Shown one piece after another: positions 17,249-26,217 of a DNA stretch of 64,000 nt. The DNA is from an uncultured Bacteroidota bacterium (GTDB lineage Bacteria > Bacteroidota > Bacteroidia > Bacteroidales > P3): contig CACZWL010000016.1 of NCBI GenBank assembly GCA_902784865.1, positions 1 to 64,000 on the forward strand, written 5' to 3'. The stretch's first letter is position 1; each line of letters begins with the position of its first letter. A model generated the notes under the pieces. That model saw only the letters and a program-made list of their open reading frames with translations, made no database searches and was not told the DNA's origin. The position numbers were made by a program, and so were the translations under genes.

Positions 17249-19375
17249 ATGGAAACCAGCGACAACATCTTGCTAAAGGAGTGGGAACTTCCCCCCCTCG
17301 ACCGAATCTGCACCGACGACTACGAGCCTGCCGTGCGCGCCACGCTGGCCGAGGCCGAACGCAACATAGAGGCCATCGCCACCAACCCTGAGGCGCCGAC
17401 GTTCGCGAACACCGTGGAGGCGCTGGAGCGGGCCTCGGCGCGGCTGGACCGCGTGAGCGCCATCATGCTGAACCTCAACGAGTGCCACACCAGCGAGGCA
17501 CTGCAGGACATCGTCATGCGGCTGGAGCCGGAGCTGACGCGCTTCAACATGAAGGTGATGACCGACAGGCGGCTGTACGAGAGGGTGGTGGAAGTGGAGA
17601 ACGGAGTACGGAGAGCGGAGAGTGCTACCCACTACCCACTCTCCACCGAGCAGCGGACGTTGCTGGAGGAGACGCTGAAGGGGTTCCGCCGTCACGGCGT
17701 GGCCCTGGAGGGCGAAGCCTCGGAGCGCTACAAGAAGAACGAAGAGGAGCTGTCGGCGCTGAAGCTGCGCTTCGGGCAGAACGCGCTGGCCGACCTCAAC
17801 GACTGGACGCTGCACCTGACCGACGCAGCCGACCTCGAGGGGCTGCCCGAGAGCGTACGCACCGCAGCACACGAGGAGGCCGAGAGCCGCGGCATGGAGG
17901 GTTGGGTGTTCACCCTCGCCCACCCCAGCTACGGCCCCTTCATGACCTACAGCGCACGGCGCGACCTGCGCCAGCGGATGTACCGCGCCTACGGCTCCAT
18001 AGGCAACCGCGGCAACGAACGCGACAACAACGCCACCATACGCCGCATCGTCGAGCTGCGCGCCGAGCAGGCCCGCATGCTCGGCTACGACACCTACTGC
18101 GACTACGTGCTGGAGGACCGCATGGTGCGCTCGCTCAGCAACCTGCGCCACTTCATGCAGGACTTGAAGGCGGCGGTGCTGCCGGCGGCCAAGGAGGACC
18201 TGCTGGCAGTGGAGAACGGAGAGCGGAGAACGGAGAGCGAAGAGATTGAGATTCAAGATTCTGAAATCAGAAATCAGCATTCTTCCCTCATGCCGTGGGA
18301 CTTCGCCTACTATGCCGAGCGGCTGAAGCGCGAGCGCTACGACCTTGACGAAGAGGCGCTGCGCCCCTACTTCCCTCTGGAGGCGGTGAGGGCGGGCATC
18401 TTCGGCCTCTACAACCGCCTCTATGGCCTGTGCTTCGAGGAAGCCCCCGAGGTCCCCGTATACCACCCCGACGTACGCGTATACCGCGTCAGCCAAGGTG
18501 AACGGAGAACGGGAAACGGAGAGCGGAGAATGGAGATGGGCCTGTTGTACCTCGACATGCACCCGCGGGCGTCGAAACGGAGCGGTGCCTGGATGACCGA
18601 GTTCCGCGGGCAGCACGGCCCGGTAAGGCCGCAGATTCAGGTGGTGTGCAACTTCAGCAAGCCCACGGCCGACACCCCCGCCCTGCTGCGCTTCAGCGAG
18701 GTGGAGACCTTCATGCACGAGATGGGACACGCCATGCACGGCATGCTCAGCGAGGTGCAGTACGAAAGCCTTGGCGGCACGAACGTGAAGCGCGACTTTG
18801 TGGAGATGCCCTCGCAGGTGATGGAGAACTGGTGCTACGAGCCTGAGTTCCTCGCCACCTTCGCACGCCACTGGAAGACCGGCGAGCCCCTGCCTACAGA
18901 ATATATAGAAAAGATACGCGCGGCGCAGAACCACCTGGCCGGCTGGTACTGCCTGCGGCAGCTCAACCTGGGACTGACCGACCTGGCCTTCCACACCGTG
19001 CCCGACGGCACCGCCGTCGGGAAAGCCGAGGAGGTGGAGGCCGCAGCCATGGAGAACCTGCTGCCGCGGGTGGAGGGCTGCTGCACCGCCACCAACTTCA
19101 GCCACATCTTCGGCGGCGGCTACGCCAGCGGCTACTACGGCTACAAGTGGGCCGAGGTGCTCGACGCCGACATCTTCAGCCGCTTCAAGCACGACGGCAT
19201 CTTCAACACAGAGACCGCCGCCAGCTTCCGCCGCGAGATACTGAGCCGCGGCGGCACCGAGCACCCCGCCGTCCTCTTCCGCAACTTCATGGGCCGCGAC
19301 CCCGACCAGCAGGCCCTGCTCAAAAGAATGAACCTGATATACCAGGAAGCCCTAGGAAGCCCTAGGAAGTCCTAA
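17249..19375 (+). CDS. M3 family oligopeptidase (Dcp/OpdA-like zinc metallopeptidase)
   Basis: 708-residue cytoplasmic peptidase that degrades oligopeptides. The zinc motif HEMGH lies at 490-494 (TFMHEMGHAMHGML), with the downstream glutamate in a EMPSQVMENW helix and the substrate-binding HIFGGGYASGYYGYKWAEV region near 630. Three segments absent from homologues are encoded by heptamer microrepeats: near residues 116-132, 322-344 and 415-430. The last codons and the stop are inside a 10-bp CTAGGAAGYC repeat, so the C-terminus EALGSPRKS is repeat-derived. Located 5' of rnr. It may process peptides taken up by the neighbouring ABC ATPase's system, but this is inference. Confidence 0.92.
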   Translation: METSDNILLKEWELPPLDRICTDDYEPAVRATLAEAERNIEAIATNPEAPTFANTVEALERASARLDRVSAIMLNLNECHTSEALQDIVMRLEPELTRFNMKVMTDRRLYERVVEVENGVRRAESATHYPLSTEQRTLLEETLKGFRRHGVALEGEASERYKKNEEELSALKLRFGQNALADLNDWTLHLTDAADLEGLPESVRTAAHEEAESRGMEGWVFTLAHPSYGPFMTYSARRDLRQRMYRAYGSIGNRGNERDNNATIRRIVELRAEQARMLGYDTYCDYVLEDRMVRSLSNLRHFMQDLKAAVLPAAKEDLLAVENGERRTESEEIEIQDSEIRNQHSSLMPWDFAYYAERLKRERYDLDEEALRPYFPLEAVRAGIFGLYNRLYGLCFEEAPEVPVYHPDVRVYRVSQGERRTGNGERRMEMGLLYLDMHPRASKRSGAWMTEFRGQHGPVRPQIQVVCNFSKPTADTPALLRFSEVETFMHEMGHAMHGMLSEVQYESLGGTNVKRDFVEMPSQVMENWCYEPEFLATFARHWKTGEPLPTEYIEKIRAAQNHLAGWYCLRQLNLGLTDLAFHTVPDGTAVGKAEEVEAAAMENLLPRVEGCCTATNFSHIFGGGYASGYYGYKWAEVLDADIFSRFKHDGIFNTETAASFRREILSRGGTEHPAVLFRNFMGRDPDQQALLKRMNLIYQEALGSPRKS
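17597..17645 (+). repeat. Heptamer array with inverted second half in the M3 gene
   Basis: GAGAACG, GAGTACG, GAGAGCG, GAGAGTG are followed by CTACCCA, CTACCCA, CTCTCCA. GGAGAGTG and CACTCTCC can form a hairpin, all within the coding frame. Confidence 0.75.
18212..18280 (+). repeat. Heptamer arrays of two families in the M3 gene
   Basis: GAGAACG, GAGAGCG, GAGAACG, GAGAGCG (18212-18239) pass directly into ATTCAAG, ATTCTGA, AATCAGA, AATCAGC, ATTCTTC. The combined insert encodes about 25 extra residues (ENGERRTESEE, then IEIQDSEIRNQ). Confidence 0.75.
18498..18539 (+). repeat. Heptamer microrepeat in the M3 gene, third array
   Basis: Six 7-bp units (GTGAACG, GAGAACG, GGAAACG, GAGAGCG, GAGAATG, GAGATGG) encode GERRTGNGERRMEM. 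Confidence 0.8.
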
Positions 19376-19391
19376 GAAATCCTAGAACCCC
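19342..19391 (+). repeat. 10-bp CTAG microrepeat supplying a stop codon
   Basis: CTAGGAAGCC, CTAGGAAGTC, CTAAGAAATC, CTAGAACCCC. The TAA that ends the M3 peptidase is part of the third unit. Confidence 0.75.
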
Positions 19392-19410
19392 TAAAAAAAC
19401 AAAAAAAACA

Positions 19411-21717
19411 ATGAACGAACAACTAGCCAAACAGATACTCAAGATCTTTGCCAACAACCCCTTCGACGCCTTCAACCACAAGCAGATATCCTCGCGCATA
19501 GGCGCCGGCAGCAAGGCCGATCGACAGGAGGTGATACGCACCATGCAGCAACTGGCCGAGGAGAAGCACCTCGTCGAGGACGACCACAAGGGGAAATACA
19601 AAATCAACCCCAAGAGCATCGACGACGACCTGGCGCCGAAGAACTACGTGCTCGGCACCATCGACATGAAGCAGGGCGGCAAGGCCTACGTCATCCCTCA
19701 GGAAGAAGGGCGCGAGGACATACAGATCAGCCCCGCCAACACCAACCACGCCCTGCACGGCGACACGGTCCGCGTGCTGATGTTCCCCCAGCGCAAGATG
19801 CACAAGCCTGAAGGGCAGGTGGTGGAAATCGTCAAGCGCGCCAAGACGCGCTTCGTCGGCGTGCTGCAGAAGCAGGAGCGCTTCGCCTTCATGGTGAGCG
19901 ACTCGCGCACGATGAACGTCGACATATTCATCCACGTGGACGACCTCGGCGGCGCCGAAGACGGCGAGAAAGTGCTCGTCGAGATGACCGACTGGCCCGA
20001 GCGCATGAACAACCCCGTGGGCAAGGTCATCAAACGCCTGGGCCGCCCCGGCGACAACAACGTGGAGATGCAGTCTATCCTGGCCGAATACGACTTCCCC
20101 CTGGAGTTCCCCGCCGAGGTGGAGGCCGAAGCCAAGAAGATCAAGAAACCCACCAAAAAGGAGATGGCCGGGCGCAAGGACTTCCGCGACGTGCTCACCT
20201 TCACCATCGACCCCGCCGACGCCAAGGACTTCGACGACGCCCTCTCCTACCGCGAGCTGGAGAACGGCCACGTGGAGGTGGGCGTCCACATTGCCGACGT
20301 GAGCCACTACGTCAAACCCGGCACCGCCCTCGACCGCGAGGCCTACGAGCGCGGAACCTCCATCTACCTGGTCGACCGCACCATCCCCATGCTACCCGAG
20401 AAGCTCTGCAACGACCTCTGCTCGCTCCGCCAGGACGAGGAGAAGCTCACCTTCAGCGTCGTCATGGAGATGGACGCCAAGGCCAAGGTGCTCAAAAGCT
20501 GGATGGGCAAGACGGTGATCCGCAGCGACCGCCGCATGGCCTACGAGGAGGCCCAGGAGATAATTGAAAATGGAAATAATTCCAACGATGCTATCGCCAC
20601 CGCAGTGCTGCAACTCCACGGGCTGGCCACCAAGCTCCGCAACGCACGCTTCAAGACCGGCGCCATCAACTTCGAAAGCCAGGAGGTGAAGTTCCAGCTC
20701 GACGAGAACGCCAAACCCATCGGCGTATACATCAAGGAGAGCAAGGAAGCCAACTGGCTCATCGAAGAGTTCATGCTGCTGGCCAACAAGACGGTGGCGG
20801 AACACGTCGGCAAACCCACTAGTAAGACTAGTAAGACTAGTACAACTAGCAACGCCCGCACTTTCGTCTACCGCGTGCACGACGAGCCAAATCCCGAGAA
20901 GCTCAACACCTTCGTCGAGTTCGTCGCCAAGCTGGGCTACAGCATGAAGGTCGGCAGCCGCAAAGCGCTGGCCGACAGCTACAACCGTCTGTTCGAGAAC
21001 ATCGCCGGGCGCGGCGAGGAGAACATGATCGACACCATCGCCATCCGCACCATGAGCAAGGCCTACTACAGCACCGAGAACATAGGCCACTACGGCCTGG
21101 CCTTCCCCTACTACACCCACTTCACCTCGCCCATCCGCCGCTACCCCGACCTGATGGTGCACCGCCTGCTGGAGCGCTACCTAGAGGGCGGCAACAGCGT
21201 CAACCGCAGCGAGTACGAGGACTACTGCAAGCACTGCTCTCTCATGGAGAAGAAAGCCGCCGACGCCGAACGCACCAGCATCAAATACAAGCAGGCCGAG
21301 TTCCTCTCCGACAAGCTGGGGCAGGTCTTCCCCGCCCTCATCAGCGGTGTCAGCAAATGGGGCATATACGCCGAAATCGAGGGCAACAAGTGCGAAGGCA
21401 TGATACCCATCGGCAGCCTCAAGGACGACTACTACATGCTCGACGAGGACAACTACCAGGTCATCGGCCGCCGCCACGGCAAGTGCTACAAGCTGGGCTA
21501 CCCCGTAAACATCCGCGTCAAGCGCGTCGACATGCTCAAGAAGCAGATCGACTTCGAGCTGGCCGAGGAGGAGGAGCGGAGAACGGAGAGAGGAGAACGG
21601 AGGGCTGAGAGAGGAAAACGGAAAGCGGAAAGTGGCAAACGGAAAACGGGAAAGGGGGATAAAAAAGAGCCCTCCGGCGGCGGTAAACAGCGCAGCCGGA
21701 AGGGGCGGAAAAGATAG
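19411..21717 (+). CDS. rnr: Ribonuclease R
   Basis: 768-residue processive 3'-5' exoribonuclease. Order: N-terminal helix-turn-helix (about 5-75), cold-shock domains (about 75-240), the RNB catalytic domain beginning FTIDPADAKDFDDALSY (near 268) with the four catalytic aspartates, a THFTSPIRRYPDLMVHRLL helix, an S1 domain (FPALISGVSKWGIYAEI, near 640) and a very basic tail. A CTAG nonamer array inserts TSKTSKTSTTSN near residue 470-482, and twelve heptamer units make the tail ERRTERGERRAERGKRKAES. The tail charge suits RNA or ribosome contact. Confidence 0.95.
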   Translation: MNEQLAKQILKIFANNPFDAFNHKQISSRIGAGSKADRQEVIRTMQQLAEEKHLVEDDHKGKYKINPKSIDDDLAPKNYVLGTIDMKQGGKAYVIPQEEGREDIQISPANTNHALHGDTVRVLMFPQRKMHKPEGQVVEIVKRAKTRFVGVLQKQERFAFMVSDSRTMNVDIFIHVDDLGGAEDGEKVLVEMTDWPERMNNPVGKVIKRLGRPGDNNVEMQSILAEYDFPLEFPAEVEAEAKKIKKPTKKEMAGRKDFRDVLTFTIDPADAKDFDDALSYRELENGHVEVGVHIADVSHYVKPGTALDREAYERGTSIYLVDRTIPMLPEKLCNDLCSLRQDEEKLTFSVVMEMDAKAKVLKSWMGKTVIRSDRRMAYEEAQEIIENGNNSNDAIATAVLQLHGLATKLRNARFKTGAINFESQEVKFQLDENAKPIGVYIKESKEANWLIEEFMLLANKTVAEHVGKPTSKTSKTSTTSNARTFVYRVHDEPNPEKLNTFVEFVAKLGYSMKVGSRKALADSYNRLFENIAGRGEENMIDTIAIRTMSKAYYSTENIGHYGLAFPYYTHFTSPIRRYPDLMVHRLLERYLEGGNSVNRSEYEDYCKHCSLMEKKAADAERTSIKYKQAEFLSDKLGQVFPALISGVSKWGIYAEIEGNKCEGMIPIGSLKDDYYMLDEDNYQVIGRRHGKCYKLGYPVNIRVKRVDMLKKQIDFELAEEEERRTERGERRAERGKRKAESGKRKTGKGDKKEPSGGGKQRSRKGRKR
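20818..20853 (+). repeat. ACTAGTAAG nonamer array inside rnr
   Basis: Four 9-bp units (ACTAGTAAG twice, ACTAGTACA, ACTAGCAAC) keep the frame and add the Thr/Ser/Lys-rich insert TSKTSKTSTTSN into the catalytic domain region, presumably on a surface loop. Confidence 0.85.
21572..21655 (+). repeat. Twelve-unit heptamer array encoding the RNase R tail
   Basis: About twelve units of the GAGAACG/GAAAGCG family, the longest array in the window. Units drift from GAGARCG to GAAARCG along the array. Confidence 0.85.
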
Positions 21718-21805
21718 CCCGACACCCCTCGCAAGCCCAAAACCCCAAAACCTGGCAAAAACCGCCACAAAACACTCACACACAGCGTATTAAACCGCAC
21801 GACAA

Positions 21806-21851
21806 AAACTCGCCCGTTTTTTGGAAAAAAAACGAAAAACGGGCGATTTTT
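21806..21851 (+). terminator. Terminator of rnr
   Basis: CTCGCCCGTTTTT and AAAAACGGGCGA form a long hairpin followed by TTTTTG. The 21718-22105 gap otherwise holds this terminator, two promoter-like motifs and a C/T-rich repeat; no gene is seen. Confidence 0.75.
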
Positions 21852-21852
21852 G

Positions 21853-21861
21853 TATATTTGC
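21853..21861 (+). promoter_or_regulatory. -7 like element TATATTTGC after rnr
   Basis: Matches TAnnTTTGC just after the terminator. It may be a distal promoter of holA or drive a short transcript through the C/T-rich repeat. Confidence 0.35.
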
Positions 21862-21886
21862 AACATGGTGATTTTTAGCACATTAG

Positions 21887-21960
21887 AGACACCCTCTTCT
21901 TCCCCTCTTCTTCCCCTCTTCTTCCCTGGTCAGGGGGTGGCAGGCGGGGGGCTGGGGAGA
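21887..21960. repeat. CCTCTTCTTCCC tandem repeat with G-rich complement
   Basis: Three 13-bp CTTCTTCCCCTCT-type units followed by a GGGGGTGGCAGGCGGGGGG half. Related intergenic sequences occur at 30964, 47382 and 58699, usually with a polypyrimidine half facing a G-rich half. Confidence 0.6.
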
Positions 21961-22047
21961 GGGGGGGGAAGGAGGCGAAAAAGAGGGTTCGAGAGATGGG
22001 GGCGGAGGGGAGAGAAAAGGGAGCTTGGGGTGGAGAAGTGCAATTTT

Positions 22048-22079
22048 TTTGTGCGTTTTAACAAAAAAGTGTATTTTTG
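22048..22079 (+). promoter_or_regulatory. Promoter of holA
   Basis: TTTG at 22048-22051 and TATTTTTG at 22072-22079, 20 bp apart, 27 bp before the holA ATG. Confidence 0.65.
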
Positions 22080-22105
22080 TACTTTAATATAAAATAGGGC
22101 CAAGC

Positions 22106-23113
22106 ATGGCAATGACTGATAAACAACTGATTGCGGACCTCAAGGCTGGGAATTTCAAGCCTGTGTACCTGCTGACGGGCGAGGAAAACCACTATATTGA
22201 CGTTGTGTCGGACTACTTCGAGAACGAGGTTGTCGACGCGTCGATGAAGGACTTCGACCTGACCGTCATGTACGGGCGCGACGTGGACATGGCGACGGTG
22301 GTCAGCGACGCCAAGCGCTACCCGATGATGTCGCCCATCCACCTGGTGCTGGTCAAAGAGGCGCAGGACATAGACACGCGCCAGTGGGAGACGCTGGCCG
22401 AATACCTGAAGCACCCGTCGGAGAAAGGGGTCATCGTGTTCTGCTACCGCCACAAGAAGCTCGACAAGCGCACGGCAGCCTACAAGGCGATAGCCTCGGC
22501 GGGCGTGGTCTACGAGTCGGCCAAGGTGTGGGACAATCAGGTGCCGGGGTGGATCAAGAGCGAGGTGGCGTCGAACGGCTTCACCATCGGCGACACCGCG
22601 GCCGTGCTCATCGCCGAATCGCTGGGCGCCGACCTCGGCAAGATAGTCAACGAGCTGAAGAAACTCTACCCCCTGCTGCCCGCCGGCGGCGCCATCACCG
22701 AGGACCTCGTCGAGCAGCAGATAGGCATCAGCAAGGAATACAACATCTTCGAACTGCAGAAAGCCATCGGGCGGCGCGACCCCGTGATGTGCAACCGCAT
22801 AATCAACTACTTCGCCGCCAACCCGAAGAAGAACCCCATCCAGATGATGCTCCCCGTGCTCTACGGCTACTTCCTGAAAATCATGTTCTACCACCAGCTG
22901 GAGAACAAGAGCGACGCCGCCAAGGTGCTCGGCGTGGCGCCGAGTTTCGTCAAGGACTACGCGCAGGCGGCGGCCAACTACTCGCTCGGCAAGCTGGCCT
23001 CGTGCATAGGCTACCTCTACGAGACCGACCTCCGCAGCAAAGGCGTCCGCAACAGCGGCAACGTCACCGACGGCGAGCTGATGAAAGAACTAATATTCAA
23101 AGTGATACATTAA
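22106..23113 (+). CDS. holA: DNA polymerase III subunit delta
   Basis: 335-residue clamp-loader subunit that opens the beta sliding clamp. The N-terminal FKPVYLLTGEENHYIDVVSDYF region is typical of HolA, followed by a degenerate AAA+ fold without Walker A (as expected for delta), and a C-terminal helical collar domain (FELQKAIGRRDPVMCNRIINYF; LYETDLRSKG.R). Length matches the family. Monocistronic, with a good promoter. A short inverted repeat (23121-23165) follows. Confidence 0.93.
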   Translation: MAMTDKQLIADLKAGNFKPVYLLTGEENHYIDVVSDYFENEVVDASMKDFDLTVMYGRDVDMATVVSDAKRYPMMSPIHLVLVKEAQDIDTRQWETLAEYLKHPSEKGVIVFCYRHKKLDKRTAAYKAIASAGVVYESAKVWDNQVPGWIKSEVASNGFTIGDTAAVLIAESLGADLGKIVNELKKLYPLLPAGGAITEDLVEQQIGISKEYNIFELQKAIGRRDPVMCNRIINYFAANPKKNPIQMMLPVLYGYFLKIMFYHQLENKSDAAKVLGVAPSFVKDYAQAAANYSLGKLASCIGYLYETDLRSKGVRNSGNVTDGELMKELIFKVIH

Positions 23114-23120
23114 TAACAAG

Positions 23121-23165
23121 CCTCACCCCCCGGACCCCTCTCCTTTCAAGAGAGGGGGCGGGAAA
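23121..23165. repeat. CCCCTCTCC hairpin after holA
   Basis: CCCCTCTCCTTTC and AGAGAGGGGG form a hairpin of the kind widespread between Bacteroidetes genes. It has no T-run, so termination is possible but not certain. Confidence 0.5.
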
Positions 23166-23188
23166 GAAACCCAAAGTAGAAAAACAAC

Positions 23189-25549
23189 ATGAGACGGTTC
23201 ATATACATACTGCTGGCATTTCAATTTTCAATTTTCAATTTTCAATTTGCTCAGGCCCAGTGCACGGTGAAGGGTGTGCTGTTTGACGAGAGCAACGGCG
23301 AGTCGATACCCTTCGCCAACGTGGTCCTCGACGGCACCACCCACGGATGCGCCACCGACATCAACGGCTTCTTCCTCATCAACAAGGTGCAACCCGGCAC
23401 CTACACGCTGAAAGTCAAATACGTAGGCTACGAAGAGTACGCCGAGAGCATCACCCTGGCCAAGGGCAAGACCCTCACCAAAACCATCCACCTGAAGCCT
23501 GCGGCGCAGATGCTCAAGGCGGTGGAAATCACCGACAACAAGAAAGAGGAGCGCCAGATGCAGACGCAGGTCAGCGTTGAGAAGCTGACGTCGAGCCAGA
23601 TACAGCAGATGCCCTCCATCGGCGGCCAGGCCGACATAGCGCAGTACATGCAGGTGCTGCCGGGCGTGAGCTCCACCGGCGACCAGGGCGGACAGCTCTA
23701 CATCCGCGGCGGCTCGATGATACAGAACCTCTGCCTGCTCGACGGCATGATTGTCTACAACCCCTTCCACTCCATCGGCCTCTACTCCATCTTCGAGACC
23801 GACGTCATCCTCAACGCCGACATCTATACCGGCGGCTTCGGTGCGGAATACGGCGGCCGCATGTCGTCGGTGATGGATATCACGACGCGCGACGGCAACA
23901 AGCGTCGCCACAGCGGCAAGCTGAGCATCAACACCTTCGGCGCCAGCGCCATACTGGAAGGCCCGCTGAAGAAAGAAAGCGCCACCTCGAAGTCGACCAT
24001 CTCCTACCTGCTGACGGCCAAGAACTCCTACCTCTCCAAGACCTCCGAGAAAATCTACTCCTACATCGACGGCGGCCTGCCGTTCGACTTCCTGGACCTC
24101 TACGGCAAGCTCTCGTTCAACTCCGGCACGGGCAGCAAGCTGAACCTCTTCGGCTTCCGCTTCGACGACCAGGTGCTTGGCTACCAGGCCATTGCCGACT
24201 ACCACTGGCGCAACTACGGCGCGGGCACCAACTTCATGCTGGTCACCGGCTCGTCGGCCATCCTCGACGGCAGCATAGCCTACAGCAACTACAACATCAC
24301 GCTCGACGACGGCTCGGCCGACTCGAAGTCGAGCGACATCGGCGGATTCAACATGAGTCTGCAAATCACCAACTTCCACGGCAACAACAAGCTGAAATAC
24401 GGCATCAGCATCGAAGGCTACACCACCGACTACAAGTTCGTCAACCAGTACGGCAAACACATCTCGCAGCACCAGCCGAGCACCACCCTGTCGGTATTCG
24501 GCACCTACAAGGTAAACACCGGCCGCTGGCTGCTCGACCCCGGCATCCGCATAGCCTACTACGCCACGCTGAACACGCTGACCCCCGAGCCACGCATCGC
24601 CGCCAAGTACAACGCCACCAACGACTTGCGCCTGAAGCTGGCCGCCGGCCTGTACAGCCAGGTATTCCTCGACGCCCGCTCTGACAACGACATCGTCAAC
24701 CTCTTCTCCGGCTTCCTGACCGGCTCGGCCGACCTCAACGTGCCGAATACCTTCCTCGGCGAGGACGTCACCTCGTGCGTGCAACGCGCCAAGCACCTGG
24801 TGCTGGGTGTGGAATACGACCTGACGGAGCACATCACCCTCAACGCCGAGGTGTACTACAAACACTTCGACCAGCTGCTCAACGCCAACCGCAACAAGAT
24901 GTACGACGACACCGACCCCGTCTACTCGCAGAGCGGAAGCCCGATGCTGAAGTCGGAATACCTGCGCAAGGACTACATCATCGAGTCCGGCATGGCCACG
25001 GGTCTGGATATCAGTGCCACGCTCGACCTGGAGCGGCTCTACCTGTGGGCCACCTACTCGCTGGGCTACGTGGAGCGCACGGGCCAGATGACCGACGAGG
25101 CGATGACCGACGAGGCATACACCTACAACCCGCACTACGACCGCCGCCACACGGTGAACCTGCTGGCCACCTACACCCTCGGCGAGGAGCGCCAATGGGA
25201 GCTGAGCGCCCGCTGGACCTTCGGCAGCGGATTCCCCTTCACGCAGACGCAAGGCGTCTTCCAGAGTCTGCTCTTCGGCGACGGCATAGTCAACGACTAC
25301 ACCCGCGAGAACGGCGAGTACAGCATCCACTACGCCGACATCTACAAAGGGCGCCTGCCGTCGTACCACAGGCTTGACGTGGGCGTCAAGCGCAGATTCT
25401 CGCTGGGCGCACGCTCGATACTGGAGCTCAACCTCAGCGCCACGAACCTCTACAGCCGCGAGAACATATTCTACTTCAACCGCGTAACCTTTGAACGAGT
25501 CAACCAACTCCCCATATTGGTATGCTTTGGTGCAACACTGACATTCTGA
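23189..25549 (+). CDS. TonB-dependent outer-membrane receptor
   Basis: 786 residues. Signal peptide MRRFIYILLAFQFSIFNFQF ending AQAQ, then an N-terminal carboxypeptidase-regulatory-like beta-sandwich (VKGVLFDESNGESIPFANVV ... YTLKVKYVGYEEY, about 25-110), a plug domain (IRGGSMIQNLCLLDGMIVYNP, about 165-190) and a beta-barrel ending in an aromatic residue (LTF). No SusD homologue follows, so it is more like a siderophore/vitamin receptor than a Sus system, though ligand is unknown. The signal-peptide core is encoded by an octamer microrepeat. The gene overlaps the next by 28 bp. Confidence 0.9.
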   Translation: MRRFIYILLAFQFSIFNFQFAQAQCTVKGVLFDESNGESIPFANVVLDGTTHGCATDINGFFLINKVQPGTYTLKVKYVGYEEYAESITLAKGKTLTKTIHLKPAAQMLKAVEITDNKKEERQMQTQVSVEKLTSSQIQQMPSIGGQADIAQYMQVLPGVSSTGDQGGQLYIRGGSMIQNLCLLDGMIVYNPFHSIGLYSIFETDVILNADIYTGGFGAEYGGRMSSVMDITTRDGNKRRHSGKLSINTFGASAILEGPLKKESATSKSTISYLLTAKNSYLSKTSEKIYSYIDGGLPFDFLDLYGKLSFNSGTGSKLNLFGFRFDDQVLGYQAIADYHWRNYGAGTNFMLVTGSSAILDGSIAYSNYNITLDDGSADSKSSDIGGFNMSLQITNFHGNNKLKYGISIEGYTTDYKFVNQYGKHISQHQPSTTLSVFGTYKVNTGRWLLDPGIRIAYYATLNTLTPEPRIAAKYNATNDLRLKLAAGLYSQVFLDARSDNDIVNLFSGFLTGSADLNVPNTFLGEDVTSCVQRAKHLVLGVEYDLTEHITLNAEVYYKHFDQLLNANRNKMYDDTDPVYSQSGSPMLKSEYLRKDYIIESGMATGLDISATLDLERLYLWATYSLGYVERTGQMTDEAMTDEAYTYNPHYDRRHTVNLLATYTLGEERQWELSARWTFGSGFPFTQTQGVFQSLLFGDGIVNDYTRENGEYSIHYADIYKGRLPSYHRLDVGVKRRFSLGARSILELNLSATNLYSRENIFYFNRVTFERVNQLPILVCFGATLTF
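23214..23249 (+). repeat. ATTTTCAA octamer array forming a signal-peptide core
   Basis: Four 8-bp TTTCAATT units in frame encode FQFSIFNFQF, the hydrophobic stretch of the TonB receptor signal peptide. Three octamers are 24 bp, or eight codons, so the frame is preserved. Confidence 0.85.
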
Positions 25550-26217
25550 CCATCACGGCAAGCATCACCGGGGCGCTGAAAGACACCCTGATTGTCGACG
25601 ACCACTGGAAGATGATACTCCAGGGGTTGTGGGCCACGATTGTCATCTCGGTGCTGTCGATCATCTGCGGCACCCTGCTGGGCTACGGCATCTATTCCCT
25701 GACGAAAAGCCGCCGCGACTGGGTGCGCAAGTTTGCCCAATGGTACCGCGTCATCGTGCGCGGCACCCCCATGATGGTACTGCTGTTCCTGATATTCTAC
25801 ACCATACTGCGAGGCCACTACGGGATACTGGCAGCCGTGATAGCCTTCTCCATCAACTTCTCGAACTTCGCCTGCTCGGTCATACAGTCGTCGAACGACT
25901 CGGTAGGTGCCGGTCTGATCGACGCCGGCCGCGCCTTGGGGATGACCAACATGCAGGTGTTTCGCTACGTGGTGGCGCCGCAGGCGCTGCACAACGCCAT
26001 GCCGGCATACAAGTTCCAGGTGGTCAGCCTCATCAAGAGCACCTCGGTGGTGGGCTACGTGGCCATCCAGGACCTCACTCGCACCATCGACACGATACGC
26101 CTCTCGACAGGCGAGACGCTGCTGCCGCTGCTGATAGCCACCTCCATCTACTTCCTGCTGGCCTGGCTGATTGTCAAACTCTTGGACTCTATAGTCAAAA
26201 AAGTAAACCGCACATGA
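25522..26217 (+). CDS. Polar amino-acid ABC transporter permease (HisM/GlnP family)
   Basis: 231 residues with about five membrane segments. The family loop GAGLIDAGRALGMTNMQVFRYVVAPQALHNAMPAY (EAA motif) near residues 130-165 couples to the ATPase. The start overlaps the TonB receptor by 28 bp; an internal ATG (MILQGLWATIV, near residue 31) is a shorter alternative. Many Bacteroides homologues are fused to a periplasmic binding domain; here no binding protein is present in the window. The stop overlaps the ATPase start (ATGA). Confidence 0.88.
   Translation: MLWCNTDILTITASITGALKDTLIVDDHWKMILQGLWATIVISVLSIICGTLLGYGIYSLTKSRRDWVRKFAQWYRVIVRGTPMMVLLFLIFYTILRGHYGILAAVIAFSINFSNFACSVIQSSNDSVGAGLIDAGRALGMTNMQVFRYVVAPQALHNAMPAYKFQVVSLIKSTSVVGYVAIQDLTRTIDTIRLSTGETLLPLLIATSIYFLLAWLIVKLLDSIVKKVNRT

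Noticed and set aside
17273-19264. 663-codon minus-strand frame opposite the M3 peptidase
   Set aside because: Composition is that of an antisense frame in GC-rich DNA; the peptidase has HEMGH.
21887-21960. Possible CRISPR array because of tandem units
   Set aside because: Units are 13 bp with no unique spacers; ordinary tandem repeat.
21850-22092. 80-codon frame between rnr and holA
   Set aside because: Translates a C/T and G-rich repeat; low complexity and not conserved in appearance.
23228-25507. 759-codon minus-strand frame opposite the TonB receptor
   Set aside because: Shadow; the plus strand has signal peptide, plug and barrel.
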